Origin: Uloborus plumipes
Taxonomy: Eukaryota; Arthropoda; Arachnida; Araneae; Uloboridae
DNA length: 64,000 bases
Assembly (NCBI GenBank): GCA_038373865.1
Contig: JAXGGA010003944.1
Location: 30,973 to 94,972 of the forward strand
Direction of reading: 5' to 3'
The first letter of the stretch is position 1. The number at the start of each line of letters is the position of its first letter. Of this stretch, positions 44,250-56,114 are shown in pieces. The notes below the pieces were generated by a model. It made no database searches. It had not been told where the DNA came from and worked only from the letters and a program-made list of their open reading frames with translations. The position numbers and the translations under genes are program-made.

Positions 44250-45946
44250 TCTACTAATAATAAAGCTGAAGGTTTGTCTGTCTTTCTTTCTGTCTGTTAC
44301 GCGCGTAGCGCCAAAACCGTTCGGTCGATTTTCATGCCACTTGGCACAAAATTAGTTTGTAGCATGTAGTTTTGCACCTCGAAGCGATTTTTCGAAAATT
44401 CCATTTCGTTCTTTTTCTATTCGAATTCTTAGCGGAAATTCGATAAAATAGGGAAGAAATATTTCACACACATTTTCAAGTCTTATGTCATTCGAAAGCT
44501 TGAAATTTTCTGCACAAAATGAAGTTTTTTCGAAGTTTCTACGATCATCAGGAGAGCTGTAACAATTGTTTTTAGAATCCCGAAATTCAAGGCTTACCTT
44601 CAGTAAAGCAAGCCAAACGATTCTAAAATGGTTGAGCTCTAAAATAAAATTTGTTTGAAAAGAGAGATAAAATGAATTAATTTATCAACGGAAATCAACT
44701 TTTCATGTTATTACTATGGTTACGTGTTCATACTTATTTTTGTTTCGTTCTTTTTCCAGGGTTGCCAGCGTCAATCTTCGTAGGCTACGGCCAGACGTAG
44801 TATTTTTGATTCTACGGTAGTATTTTTTCGGCCCAAATAAGGAGCGTAGTATTTTTCTGGCAACCCTGTTTCCAATACACTAATGACTTAATTAAAAGAT
44901 TTGGCGGATTTTTTTTTTTTTTTTCATTTTCATAGATTTTGCATTTCAGCAACATTGATTTTGGCAACGTTTGGAAACAGTAGTATTTTGCAATATTTTT
45001 TTAGAGGAGGCGTAGTATTTTTTTGTTCCAATTCTCTGGCAACCCTGTCTTTTTCCCGGTGAAGATGCTTTGGGACCCTGCTTGGCGCGTTTTCAAAAAG
45101 TCAACTACTCAAAATAGCTAGGGTTACCACGCTTGGCGCGCCTATCGTTCATTTAGCAAGAAAAGGGTACCTAAAGCAAAGATTAACGAAATATCGTATC
45201 AATTGCGATATTGCATCGCTTTTTTAAAGTGTTTCATTTCGGAAAATGTATTGTTTTGTTTTTTAAGCTAGGAAAGAAAACTTTCTTCTTCTTTTAAACT
45301 TTGGTAAGATTTCTGTTGGTTCCTGTTATCAACAAAATTGTTCTTATTTTCTCTTTTGGCTTATTTTTGTCCATCTCCCTTGGGGTTGCATTCGAATGTT
45401 CCAAGGGGGTGTTTTACCCCATTTATCGGGTAAATCAGTGTTTTCAATGCAAGGTGATATGAATTGGTTAACAAAAGTGATATGAATTGGCGCGACCACT
45501 TGGCGATATATCGCCAAGCTTTTGATCGCCAAGTATTTGACGCCAATTGGCGTTTTTTTTTTTTTTTTTTTTTTTTTGATTTAGGTTCAATTTGGCGCTG
45601 TTGGCGATATTTTGCGAAAAATCCACTGAATGATGTTAAAATCGACGATATTTAGGAGATTAATCATTGTAAAACATTTTTTTGCATTGTTTCGTAGCAA
45701 ACTAGGGATACAAATGTTTGAATTGTTATCTTGCTCACTCCAAGCACTATTTTAGCACTTAAGGCATCTACTAAGAAATTTACACGTAAAATTAAGTAGT
45801 GTGGAGTCCATATCAGATCTTTATATCACTTTGAAGGAATTATAGTTGAATAAAACTAAAATAGAGCATTTTTTCTGCAATATCAATTATTTTACAAATG
45901 AACTTTTAATTTTATACCACGGGCAAAGCCGTGCGGGTACCGCTAG
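44250..45946 (+). mobile_element. 1.7-kb Helitron with nested hAT MITE
   Basis: The start is TCTACTAATAATAAAGCTG, a typical animal Helitron 5' end. The end is CACGGGCAAAGCCGTG (stem CACGG/CCGTG, 45918-45933), then CGGGTACCGCTAG and a T. The exact first base is blurred by the neighbouring TCTCTA microsatellite. The hAT MITE 44757-45047 sits inside. No helicase or Rep domain is readable. Repeated GGCGATATATCGCCAA blocks (45485-45560) form inverted repeats. Confidence 0.75.
44757..45047. mobile_element. 291-bp hAT MITE, 8-bp target duplication TCTTTTTC
   Basis: The ends are CAGGGTTGCCAG and CTGGCAACCCTG, exact 12-bp inverted copies. Perfect TCTTTTTC copies lie at 44749-44756 and 45048-45055. 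An internal CTGGCAACCCTG at about 44859-44870 and repeated GTAGTATTTTT show internal reuse of the terminal sequence. It inserted after the surrounding Helitron. Confidence 0.92.
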
Positions 45947-46659
45947 TTTTGTAATATATTTATTAATAGTCCTCTCTTTTTAATAAAATTTTCAAATTAT
46001 TGGTGACAGCAGTCAGTTGATAAAAAGAAAAAGAAACTCGTAGAAAATATTTTCCAACATTTCCAGCAAAGAATTTAAAAAAGAATACAGGTTATAATCC
46101 ACACTACTCACATAAGTAGTTTACTACAAAAAAAGAAAAAAAATGATACTTCCCCTACTCCAATGCAAGAACTATATTAATAATTGAAATGCCTAATAGC
46201 AACGTGCATCTATGGTATCGCCCTGATAAGATGATGCCTGATCTTAACAGAATTAATTTCTCCCTGGAAAATTAATTGAAGAAGGGGGGGGGGGGGCTGT
46301 GAGTACAAAAGTTAAAATTTTCGCATTTTTAAGGGGAAGGTAGTGTCAATAACCAAATAACCCTACCCCTTAAAATGAACTTCGCAAGAAACAGTGAATA
46401 TTCTGTTACGATCTGATTAGGATTAGTTTGCGTGGATGCTCACAGGAGGTTAGGGCCTGTCTTTCTCTACTTCACTTGACCTTAGTCAGAATCCAGGCAA
46501 TCTAAGCATGAAAAGTAGTTTCGAAGACGATAGAGATCCCGCACAACCTCTTACTAGATGCCAAACCTTGTACAGTACATACACGTTATACACAATATAA
46601 AAATACATTACATGCAGTGTACTAATAGAACAGTGAACTGAACAGTCTGACAGTGTCGA
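45947..46659. other. AT-rich sequence with a G run at 46286-46297
   Basis: No feature recognised. Confidence 0.4.
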
Positions 46660-46930
46660 TGATTTTAATGAAAATCTTCCACGAGTGTTATTGATTCGAG
46701 CAGACGTTTATACCATTTCTTGCCAGCTGCACCTCTGCAGCTATAGTTATAAGTGACAGGGGGGAGAAAAGGCTCCACCCAAGCATTCCTATCCATCAGC
46801 AGCTCATGTACTGCACGGGGGTCACCGGATTTCCGTGGATGGCTGGAGGTCGGCCACTCGACAGATGGCAAAACTAAATCGAACGAACGAGCGCTGTGGT
46901 AAACGAAATTCATCGAACTCTAAAATATAC
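46660..46930. promoter_or_regulatory. GC-richer island with an 82-codon minus-strand frame
   Basis: The minus-strand frame 46913-46665 (MNFVYHSARSFDLVLPSVEW…) is not low-complexity, but I recognise no domain and no clear splice sites frame it. GGGGTCACCGGATTTCCGTG and AACGAACGAGCGCTG are distinctive. It could be an orphan exon or a regulatory island. Confidence 0.25.
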
Positions 46931-47043
46931 ATGTAGTAGGTATGTCGCAACAAGAACCTTGAATGACTGTTGGGCAACAAGTACTCCTTCTGAATAATTC
47001 GGCGCAGCTTTCGGAAGTTTCAAAAATCAATTTTACTGTACAT
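46931..47043. other. Spacer
   Basis: Nothing recognised. Confidence 0.4.
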
Positions 47044-47355
47044 CAGGGCTTAATTTCGACCAAAAAATAAGTGCAGGAGTTCTATGTTTTTCAGAATATA
47101 TTCCTTTGTATATGGCAGACAGCAAGAATACGGTTCAAGTCTGCAGCCATGCAGCTTACAGGTCAATCTAGAGAGAAATATGGTCCGTTAACGGACCCTT
47201 CACAAAAATCCGAGAATTAGAAACCGCTTGGAAATATTTGCCGCCGAATCTATTTTTCAAAAAATCTGATATTAGTTTTCACAAAACTGCAAAAAAAAAA
47301 AAGAAAAGAAAAAAAAAACAGGACCTTGGCAAAAAAAATCCTGAATTAATCCCTG
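47044..47355. mobile_element. Possible hAT MITE (CAGGG(C/A)TTAATT(T)C ends)
   Basis: CAGGGCTTAATTTCG at the left and GAATTAATCCCTG at the right are inverted. The flanking octamers CTGTACAT and CAGTCATA do not match convincingly, so this is tentative. Confidence 0.45.
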
Positions 47356-48795
47356 CAGTCATACAATGAAAAATGAGCATTATTTTAAAAATAAACTAGG
47401 TTTAAAAAAAATTTATATATGTATATTGGCAGCAGGAAACTTCGAAACATGAAACAATATTCATCATTGTTATATTGCAGTTTCAATTAGAATCATAACA
47501 TTAACAGCAACAAATTTAAAAAATTTGTTCGTATGTACTCACACTTGTTGTGTGATTGAAAGAAGCTATTATTATGTTGCAAGTCGCATCACAAATGTAA
47601 ATAATGACTATAAATCCCCGACAATATGAAGAAATCAAATCAGCGAATTTCAAACAAGTGTCAAAATCAGAAGAAAGTGGTTTTACTGCATTTTAGCTTT
47701 ACAGTTACTCAATAATTTATCGAAAAACCTGTATCCAGCTCCTGCATCGTTTCTTCGAAAAAAAAAAAAAAAACACGAAAAAAATCTGGTTCAGCGGCAC
47801 TCGACGTAAAATGGCTTGTAATGTACATTGACCAACACCACATTATGATAAGAAAATGTTGTGAAAATAAGATCGGTACTTATCAGGTAAAAAATATATA
47901 AAAAAGGTGATATGTAGAAGCGATCTTCCATTATAGAAAGGAACAATTTATTTATCTGTTTTAACAGCTGCTTGGATATAGAAGACTGCGGCGTTGTGCA
48001 CGTCAAAAGCAAGAAGGTATGCAGTGAAATGCCTCCTGTCGTCCTCCAAGGTCGAGATGCCCTTCATTCCGAATTTTTAAACATAGCTCTGAGCGAAGGA
48101 TTTCTTCAAAAAGCTACACGTTGGAACGCGAGTTTTAATTCATAAAAATTTCCTGACGCAGAATTCTTGATTAAGAAGAAAAGAACAGAAAATAAACAAG
48201 AGAAAAACGCCAACTAGAATTAGCATTTCCCGTCTTTTATTATTAGCGTGTGAAGGGAGACGATATATATATATATATATAATATGCATTTTTGTTCAGC
48301 AAGGGTATACTTCAACCAGATGTTACCATAAACTAACAGTACACGCACGAACCTGGGCGTAATAAGATGATTTGCAGAGTTAGTGTACCAAAATGACGAA
48401 AATTATAAAAATTTTGAAGTAGACAGTGAAAAAAAAAAAAAAAAAAAAAAGGCCAAGCACATGGGAACGGTGGGGACCTTTTGGAAAGTTAACTCCTCTC
48501 CCCCCATATAAAGGGCAGAGTAAAGGCATGAACACACTAGGAACAAATCCAGGGCATCAAAACTTAGGGGGCAACATATCTGTTGCTTAAGTTTGTAAAA
48601 GATGTAGTAAATTCATAAGTTTTTCTCTTTTTTTTTAATTTTATTTTTTTTAACTTTGCAAAACTCTGGTCAAAAGCTAGATGAAAAAAAATGTAAGGGC
48701 AGCATGGTTAACCAATGTTTAAAACATTTCAACGAATTTACAATAGATGATTGAGATTGTGATTTTTAACCCCCGACGCAACAAAGAAGATGGTT
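47356..48795. other. AT-rich sequence with simple repeats
   Basis: A runs at 47758-47773 and 48430-48450 and a (TA)n at 48263-48281. No exons recognised. Confidence 0.4.
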
Positions 48796-48977
48796 AAGGC
48801 CTGGTTTCCTAGAATCGTCGCCAACGCCGGGCGCGACGCACGCTGGAATCAGAACCAGTTTGATTGGAGCGTGGAGTGAAGCGACGTCAATCTGCGGCTC
48901 AGGCGCATGCGCAGAAGGCGGCGGCGTCTGTCGCCTCGCCAGAGATCGACGATTTCACTCCTAGGAAACCGGGCCTT
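48796..48977. mobile_element. 182-bp GC-rich MITE (AAGGCC(T/C)GGTTTCCTAG ends), PIF/Harbinger-like
   Basis: AAGGCCTGGTTTCCTAG and CTAGGAAACCGGGCCTT are inverted with one mismatch in 17. TTA occurs next to both ends, one base out of register, which would suit the 3-bp TWA target of PIF/Harbinger. The interior is strikingly CpG-rich, with GGCGCATGCGCAG (NRF1-like) and GGCGGCGGCGTC. Confidence 0.65.
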
Positions 48978-49500
48978 TTACAAGTTTAATGTGTCTGTGT
49001 ATCAGTCTATAGCACTCTAGCGCCGAAACGGATGGACCGATTTTGATTTTCTTTCTTTTTTTGAAAGGAGTGTTGATCGAGATTGTTCTTAGCTAGGTCG
49101 TGCCTTCGGATAACAAAAAAAAAAAGATATTAATTAAAATCCTTTAAAAGGTTTTTCGCGATTTTTGAAGTGAAAAAATACTTGAAAAATTTAAAACAAT
49201 TGTACCAAAAGAAAGAACATTTTTCTGCCCCCGACAGAATGTGTTTGGAACTTTTATGTAGCATAGAACTCGAATTATGACGTCTTTTAGCAAATGCGGC
49301 TAAGCCTCAAATTTACATGATTTGAAACCGATGTCATTGTTTGCCGACGGAGAAAGAAAAATTACATAAAATATTTTTAATTGATTTAGTTCAAGGATTT
49401 TAATAGGATTCTCAATTTTCCCTTTTTATTCTGCTTTTGCTACTATAACTTTTACTAGTCAGGATTATTTTTCCTTCTTTGTGTTTACCATCTCCTCTAG
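48978..49500. other. Transposon-like debris
   Basis: TAGCGCCGAAACGGATGGA and CCGATTTTGATTTT resemble internal sequence near Helitron or LINE 5' ends, but no boundary can be set. Confidence 0.3.
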
Positions 49501-50223
49501 AAAACAAAAAAACAAAAACAAAAAAGTACAATAATAATAATAAAATTTTAAATGCTTTCTGACCAGTGAAGTTCGTTTTAATACGATGTCGGTAATCAGG
49601 TCGGTGGGTTTTTTTTTTTTTTTTTTGTTTTTTTTTTTATTTAATCTTAGTACTCGTTCAAAACGGGGGGGGGGGGGGGGGGCAGGCCATTTTCTAAAGA
49701 AAACGTTTCAATAGACTAGGTTTTTTTTTTCATATGACATTGTGAAACATGACGTACAGATATTAGCGTTACAAGTCCAAAAGCGATGTACGAGTGGGAT
49801 GCCTTATAAGAGGCTTTTAGATGCAATATAACATCTTCGAAAATTGAAAAATTGTAAAAATGGGAAACATTTTTTGGAATGATGGTCTTGGATAAAAAAC
49901 AGTTTATGGCTTTTATTTTTGGGTATGATGTATGATTTTAGTTCTAGGCCTCAATCAAAGTCTGCTAAAATTTCTATTGATGAAATTTATTTTCAGACTT
50001 TATAACTTTTATGATTAATATGGTTTCAAAAATTCAGAAAATATAACGCAATTAAAACTCATTACTGCGTCTGAAATCTTAAATGTGAATAATTAAAGGA
50101 AAATTTTTGAGAATCAAATCTATAATGTAGTTAATTCAAAGGCACAACTACAATGACGATTTCAGTTATTTACACAATAGAAATGGCAAAGTGCACAAGC
50201 TTTATTTGGAAAGTTATTAAATA
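49501..50223. other. AT-rich sequence with long T and G runs
   Basis: T runs at 49609-49639 and an 18-bp G run at 49665-49682. Nothing else recognised. Confidence 0.5.
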
Positions 50224-50773
50224 CAGTAGCCCCTCGTTATATCACGCCTCGTTATATCGCTCATTCGGATATATCGCTCTTTTCTTTTGTCTCCCCCCCC
50301 CCCCCCAAAAAAAAAAAAACTTTTAGTTCGAAACCAATTTTGAGAAAATATGTAAGGTGCTCAGAAAAGGTCTTTTTCTCATTTATTTTTTGTCATCAAT
50401 GAACAAAACGAAGGTTCTTCTATTCTTCTGAATTCGCTGAAAAGAAACAGCAAATTCCTGTCACCCAAACTTGCATATTGAAGAGACAGTTTGGAAACTA
50501 CTGGACACTTTCTTTTGTATTGATACAATGAGTGAAAAGCATCTGTTAGTAATGTGTTGTAGTAATCTGTAAAAGTTATATTTTTTGTTACTTTTGACTG
50601 AGAAAAAAAGAAGCTAATGTTCGAATAAATGAATTTTTATGTATGTGCACGTATAATTTTACTTGCATGCTGGATAGAAAACTACTTTTAATGACCTCGG
50701 TTATATCGCGCTTTCGGATACATCGCGTTTTTTTCTTGTCCCCCGAAAAGCGCGATATAACGAGGGGTTACTG
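50224..50773. mobile_element. 550-bp pogo/Tigger-like MITE, TA target duplication
   Basis: The left end CAGTAGCCCCTCGTTATATC and right end GCGATATAACGAGGGGTTACTG are inverted copies. TA flanks both (50222-50223 and 50774-50775). CAGT..CCTCGTTATATCGC ends are typical of pogo-type elements. Subterminal repeats GGATATATCGC and GGATACATCGCG occur at both ends. No transposase. Confidence 0.88.
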
Positions 50774-50775
50774 TA

Positions 50776-51907
50776 ATTGAATTATTAAGGTAATAAATGA
50801 AAAATGAAAAAGCATGAGTTCTATACTAAGAATTAAAAGACGCGAAATGTAAAGTAAAATGACACATATTTTTTTAGTAATTAGAGATTTTCAATCAGTG
50901 CCAACCCGTAACTCAATATAACAGATCATTTAATACAGCAATTGCAATTCCCACATGTCAGCCCTATTGCAAAACAGATAATCATGAACAAAACACATCC
51001 TCTCAAAACATTCGACTTGTTTTGTTAAGGAGAACATAACACAATGCCTCTTCGTACGATCAACACAATAAAAAACGACAATACGACTTCGCGGTTCAGT
51101 GCATCTCAACCAGTCCGAAGAAAAATGATACATGTTAGCCGATGAAATTGATTTGCATTTTTAGTTTTTGATTAGTTGCGCGAGAAAATTTTGCCAGTCT
51201 TTTTAAAGTGAAAATAAAGATGAAAGAAAAATATTTGTTTACGATCAAGAGTTAGCTTTCATTGGTGACAAAGCAGAATTTTATGAAAAAAAAAACTACG
51301 TTAAACATACAATTAGCCTAGTTACTATCAGGTTTCTGGTGATGATCTTATTCTATTCTTGTGGGACTTAGATAATTAGCACACAACAGTTTAATTCGGC
51401 GAATTCCAAATTAAGACTGGAGACAAAATAACAATTTATTTCTTTTCTAGAAAACAAATCAGCAACTTCTTATTTGGACGACTGTAATCTTAATCGTGTG
51501 AACTGTAGTGAAAGTATACCTTTCTTCCTGTAATCTTCAGAACTTTTTGTCAGTCAATAGTCTAAATTCTATTCTGTGTAATATGTAGGAATTAACATAA
51601 AGTTAAAAAGAAAAGTAAGAGTGAGACTATCGTGAGTTACCACAAAAAATATTCACAGCCTTATCCGGAGACTATATGTGAGGGCGTCATGAAGAACAAA
51701 ATTGCAAAACACACTGCATACATTCATTTTAGGGATACAAGATTCCGTTTCATAACAACAAGGGAACAGGCCCGTCATTTCAAACTTTTCAAGGGAGGTC
51801 AAAGGGTGCAAACCCAATGTGCAAATTTCCTCGAAAAGCAACAAAAACTACTCATGTATAAACCACACTCATTGCTCAAAGTCGGGGGCTGTGGGGGGGG
51901 GGGGGTC
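50776..51907. other. AT-rich sequence, nothing recognised
   Basis: Chance frames only. A G run at 51891-51905 borders the next element. Confidence 0.4.
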
Positions 51908-51972
51908 CACTAAATCAGCATTTCCCAACCTTTTTCAGCACACGTACCACTCGGTTGTACATTATGCACAAG

Positions 51973-52626
51973 CAGGGATGCCCATCCCACCAAAGATCAA
52001 TGGCGCAAATCCCCCCCCCCCCAATTTTTCACAACCCTCTGTTGCTTTTTATTTTTTATTTTTACCCCTCCTTTTTATTTTATGAATTTTTTGAATATTA
52101 TTTTATATTTTTTAAGTATTTTTTATTTATTAATTTTTTAAGTATTTTTTATTTATTAATTTTTTAAGTATTTTTTATTTATTAATTTTTTAAGTATTTC
52201 TTATTTAGTTATTTTTTAAATTATTTATTTATTTTTATTCATTTATTTATTTTAAATTCTTTCTATTATTTTTTTTATTATTAATTTTTAGAAGTACTAA
52301 TTATGCGCAGAATAGAATCACTTTTTGTCTCTTCCACACATTCCACGCACACACACAAAGAAAAATTAAATAAATTAATAATAAATAGAAATCAAATTTA
52401 TTATTATAAAAAAGTAATAAATGAAATAATTTAAATTAAAAAATAAATCAATGAATAATTTTTATTTCAAAAAAAATCAGCAAATAATTTAAATCAAAAA
52501 AAATAAATTAATAAATAATTTAAATAAATAAATAAATAAATTAGTTTAAAAAAATCCCCCCCCCCAAAAAAAAAAAAATTTTGATGGCGCAACTTGCGCC
52601 ATAATCCCTCCCTGTGGGCACCCCTG
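51973..52626. mobile_element. 654-bp hAT MITE, 8-bp target duplication TGCACAAG
   Basis: CAGGGATGCCCATCCCACC at the left and TGGGCACCCCTG at the right are inverted (CAGGG(A/G)TGCCCA). Perfect TGCACAAG copies flank it (51965-51972 and 52627-52634). Internal halves are complementary (ATGGCGCAA…TTGCGCCAT), so it can fold back. The core is an AT-rich minisatellite. Confidence 0.92.
52110..52205. repeat. AT-rich minisatellite, 26-bp unit
   Basis: About four units of TTTTTTAAGTATTTTTTATT plus TATTAA. It lies inside the 654-bp MITE. Confidence 0.85.
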
Positions 52627-52905
52627 TGCACAAGTGTACCACTTTGGAACCCACTTTTTAGCCTACTTTCCCAGTTAAAGTAAAATAACGACTGAAAAAA
52701 GCATTAAAAGTGGCTTAACCCTGTAACTGCCCCTGGCGTATATATACGCCAATATGACCATGTTTACTCATCACATAACGAGAAAAATTCATTGAAACAA
52801 GCTTAAACATTATACCGGATATAAAGTCACTGAAACAACAAATTCACGGTGACATATGTGTGCACTTCTATGTATGTTTGTTTAAAGTTGTATATTTATC
52901 TACTA

Positions 52906-53902
52906 CTAGCAGTACCCGCACGGCCATGCCCGTGCAATAAATGTAAAAGAAGTCAACTGAATAAATTTAAATTCACTCCAACTCTCTAAGGTAAAATTAT
53001 TATATTCTTTAATTTAAATACAAATACAAATGCGACGACCAGGCTATGGGCCCAACTGGACTGGTCCTAGTCAAATTATAGACCCCAATGAAGATCAATG
53101 ACCCTCTTAAAGCTAGCTACTCCCTTGCTCCTTACCGCCTCTTCCGGTAAACTATTCCAAGTTCCCACTACTCTGCTAAAATAGTAATTTTTCCGAATTT
53201 CCAGGTTAGCCTGAGATTTAAACAGCTTACAACAATGACCCCCTTGTCCTGCTTTCGTGTAAAAACTCAACCCCATAACATCTTTCGTTTTGATAAAAAA
53301 TGTGCTCCACAATTCCACTAAAAGTCATGTTAACGTTTAAATCATAATGCGCCAAATAAATCAAAAATCAAAAAAACATCATTTAGTTTTAAATAAGTAA
53401 CAGGTGATATTAATTACTCAAATTTAGTCCATTTTCAAAGCTTAACTTAATACGCAAATTTAAACAACTATGCAACTTCAGGAACGAAAGAGCAGTTTGT
53501 CTGGAAAATGGATCTAATGTTTCAGTTTTGCGTGTAGAGTTCAACCTTGAAAATTGACTAAATTTGATTAATTAATATCTCCTGTTCTAATTAACGGAGA
53601 GAAACATGCTAAAACTTTTCTTTTTCAGAAAAAAAACCCTTTCCAGCGATGTATAGTGTTATGCGGTGGGGGAAAGTCCCCCCCCCCCTCAATTATGCCG
53701 GATACATCAAAAATGAGACTAATTAATTAATTTAAAAATAACTAATTCGAAATTTAGAATTCGGCGTTCGAGATGCATTTTACTGAGATACGTTCGAGTT
53801 TTTACGCCAAGTGTCAGGTCTGTAGGTGCTGTGGGGCTTCTAGCCATCGGTTACAAACATACATACAAAACAAACTGAGCCCGTCATCTTTATATATATA
53901 GA
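52906..53902 (-). mobile_element. 997-bp Helitron carrying a LINE reverse-transcriptase fragment
   Basis: Read on the minus strand, the element starts after an A with TCTATATATATAAAGATGAC (53902) and ends with the hairpin GCACGG…CCGTGC, then GGGTACTGCTAG (52909-52906) before a T. All Helitron hallmarks are present. It contains a LINE-derived open frame at 53076-53318 on the same strand. Confidence 0.85.
53076..53318 (-). pseudogene. C-terminal fragment of a non-LTR (CR1/Jockey-type) reverse-transcriptase ORF
   Basis: The open frame contains TKAGQGGHCCKLFKSQANLE, IRKNYYFSRVVGTWNSLPEE and AVRSKGVASFKRVIDLHW. The pattern 'RGH..KL.K…R…F..RVVN.WNSLP..VV…S...FK..ID.HW' is the typical end of ORF2 proteins of CR1/Jockey-type LINEs and of related eukaryotic repeats. 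Only about the last 75 residues are present; the catalytic palm motif (YxDD) and endonuclease are absent. The frame is intact and ends in a stop, so the fragment is either recently captured or has been kept open. It lies wholly inside a Helitron, a class known to pick up host and transposon fragments. Confidence 0.7.
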
Positions 53903-54314
53903 TTGTCATATTTTGTTACTAATAAATGATTTGAATACAAACACAAATGTATAAAAACCAATTAGTTTATTCTCTAATCAAAATCATTTTCATGAAATAA
54001 ATTTAATGCTATCTTTGTGCTTGTTTTGAAGAACACTTTTTTGAAATTTACCAATGGTTATAATGGTTAAATTCAAAAGTGCACTCTAAAAATAAACGAT
54101 ACTGATTGACGATTTTTTGAACATCGCATGCACATATTAACACCTTAACTGTATGATATAAATTAAAATAAGTTTTATGAATTTTAGGAAAATTTTTCTA
54201 AGATAAATTTTGATTAATTCATTCTTTATATCCGCCATTAGGTTTTTCTTTTTTTTTTTCGCGTACCACCAACTAACAAGCGCGTACCATAGGTTGGGAA
54301 ACGCTGTTCTAAAT

Positions 54315-54560
54315 GACTTTGAGTTTCAGGACGTAAGCAGGCAGCTGATGCACTCTGCAGAGGGCTGCCGAAAGACCATGTCCAACGAGTCAGAAACGAC
54401 TGCTGAAGGCCCCGCCTCGGCATTGGAAAAATGTGGAATGCAGGGGGCAGGATTATAAAAGAGGGCCCGGTTATAAAACTGACTAGGCCCGCCCTGGCTC
54501 TCAGCGGCACTGATGTCAAGTAATGAAATTCGAAACAGAAACAATCAAGCTCTTCAAACA
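54315..54560. other. GC-richer repeat-like segment
   Basis: GGCCCGGTTATAAAACTGACTAGGCCCGCCCTGG-like text (54465-54498) recalls hAT MITE ends, but no pair was established. The 108-codon minus-strand frame has no domain. Confidence 0.3.
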
Positions 54561-55690
54561 TCAACTCAATTCAAAAGAAATGAGTTAAAGACTAAATATT
54601 TCATATAAATTGAAGCAGTGTGGCCACTTTGTAGACCCTAGACTAGAGCATGTTTCATCATCAACTAGAAAAAGGCAGTCGAAGCAGAAGTCATCATCGT
54701 AATGCAGCAAAGAAATAACTTAATTTAAAAGTTCGTCTTGGGGAAAAAACATTTTGAATTTTAGTTTTAACTAAAGATTTCTAAATTAACAAGTAACAAT
54801 GAAGTTCGGAAAGCAGTACGCTGTTATAACAAGATTCTAATTTTCATACATTTCTCTGAAGCTTTGGGGGGAATGGTGAGGGGGAGTCAAGTATATATTT
54901 TTACACTCTGCTTTTTAAAATAAAAATTTTGCTTCCTGGATAATGAGCAGGAAAAGAACAATTAGAAGTCTTAAGATATTAGACTTGAATGTGTTAGTTA
55001 CTGAAATACAAAATGTTAATCATTTAAAATCAGTATTCGTTTATTGAAATCGGCTAGATTTAAAGCATGAATTTAACCAAGTGATTTTATTTTAAAAATC
55101 GCTGATTTAAAGCATTCATTTATTTATTTATTTATTGAAAATGAGATTTTCAAGGCTTTAGAACGCGTTGTTCTAAATGTAAAATATGTTGCGTTTATAA
55201 ACTTAGCTTCAATTAACTAAGCTATCTAGGTCTCTTGAACTGTCGTGAGTGAGTTCACATTCTGATTTTGTGTGTAATTTCATGACTAGATTTTTTTTAG
55301 AACCTTGCAAAATGGCTACTATTTTTTAGCAATGAAATATAAATGAAGTAAAAATTACAGTTCTTTATACACTAACACAACTACGAAAAATTTAATCGTT
55401 TAACTACATTTAACCATTAATGTTTTCACACAAAGTACTACCTAGCGTTATCAAAAAGACTTTTCAGGTGACAGTGCAGCTAAAAACATTCTATTCATTC
55501 TGCCATCCATTGCAAGCATACATACATGCGTGCATGGATCGTGTCTCTGCTTTCCGCTATTCTTTTGCTTTTAACAAGTTAGTGCCCGCTGACAAATTTA
55601 TAAAGCATGCGCTTTTGTCCGTTTTTGCTTCAAAAAATAAATTATAAAAAAAAATAAATAACGCTTCACAGCTTATGTATTTGCTCTTTT
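54561..55690. other. AT-rich sequence, nothing recognised
   Basis: A short (TTTA)n at about 55117-55136; chance frames only. Confidence 0.4.
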
Positions 55691-55995
55691 AAAAAAATGT
55701 CAAAACAAAAGACGGTGCCCTGGTTAACCTTGAGGGAAAGTAAACTCGTTTGTCAGAGATATCGTCGGGTTCGATACACGGCGACCTGGAGGCAAGAAGA
55801 GAAGATGCAGGCAGGAGTGTGAGGATGCTGTGAAGAGGCTTCAGAGGCAGAAATTCGCGCAGTTCCTCTTCAGCCGCTTGTGATGTCGCGTTAATGGTGG
55901 TTTCGCTTTTCCCGGGAAATTGCCTGGGGAAGGAAATCCAAGATGGCCGCCGTTTTAGTATTGCCAATTGCCAACAACGCCTCATCTGAGCGACG
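55691..55995. promoter_or_regulatory. CpG-richer island with a canonical YY1/Pho motif
   Basis: AAGATGGCCGCC (55940-55951) is the textbook YY1/Pleiohomeotic site. TTCGATACACGGCGACCTGG and GATGTCGCGTTAATGGTGG are also distinctive. The 98-codon minus-strand frame has no recognised domain. This is a candidate promoter or regulatory element, by motif only. Confidence 0.35.
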
Positions 55996-56114
55996 ATTAA
56001 TGCAGGTCTGGAAATCGAAATAAGCAGTGCAGTCGAACCTCTTTAAAACGAACTCCAAGGGACCTTTGAAATCATTTCGTCTTCGCCGTAGCTCGTCTTA
56101 TCCGAAAAACAATG

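Larger units (their letters stand above)
51916..54306. mobile_element. 2.4-kb hAT element containing two further transposons
   Basis: The left end CAGCATTTCCCAACCTTTTT and right end AGGTTGGGAAACGCTG are inverted (CAGC(A/G)TTTCCCAACCT). The flanks CACTAAAT (51908-51915) and TTCTAAAT (54307-54314) match at 6 of 8 positions. Nested inside are the hAT MITE 51973-52626 and the Helitron 52906-53902. Removing both leaves about 0.7 kb of non-coding hAT sequence. Confidence 0.8.

Noticed and set aside
51767..54498. Outer element from CAGGCCCGTC (51767) to GGCCCGCCCTG (54498)
   Set aside because: The ends are not convincingly inverted and the flanks share no 8-bp duplication.
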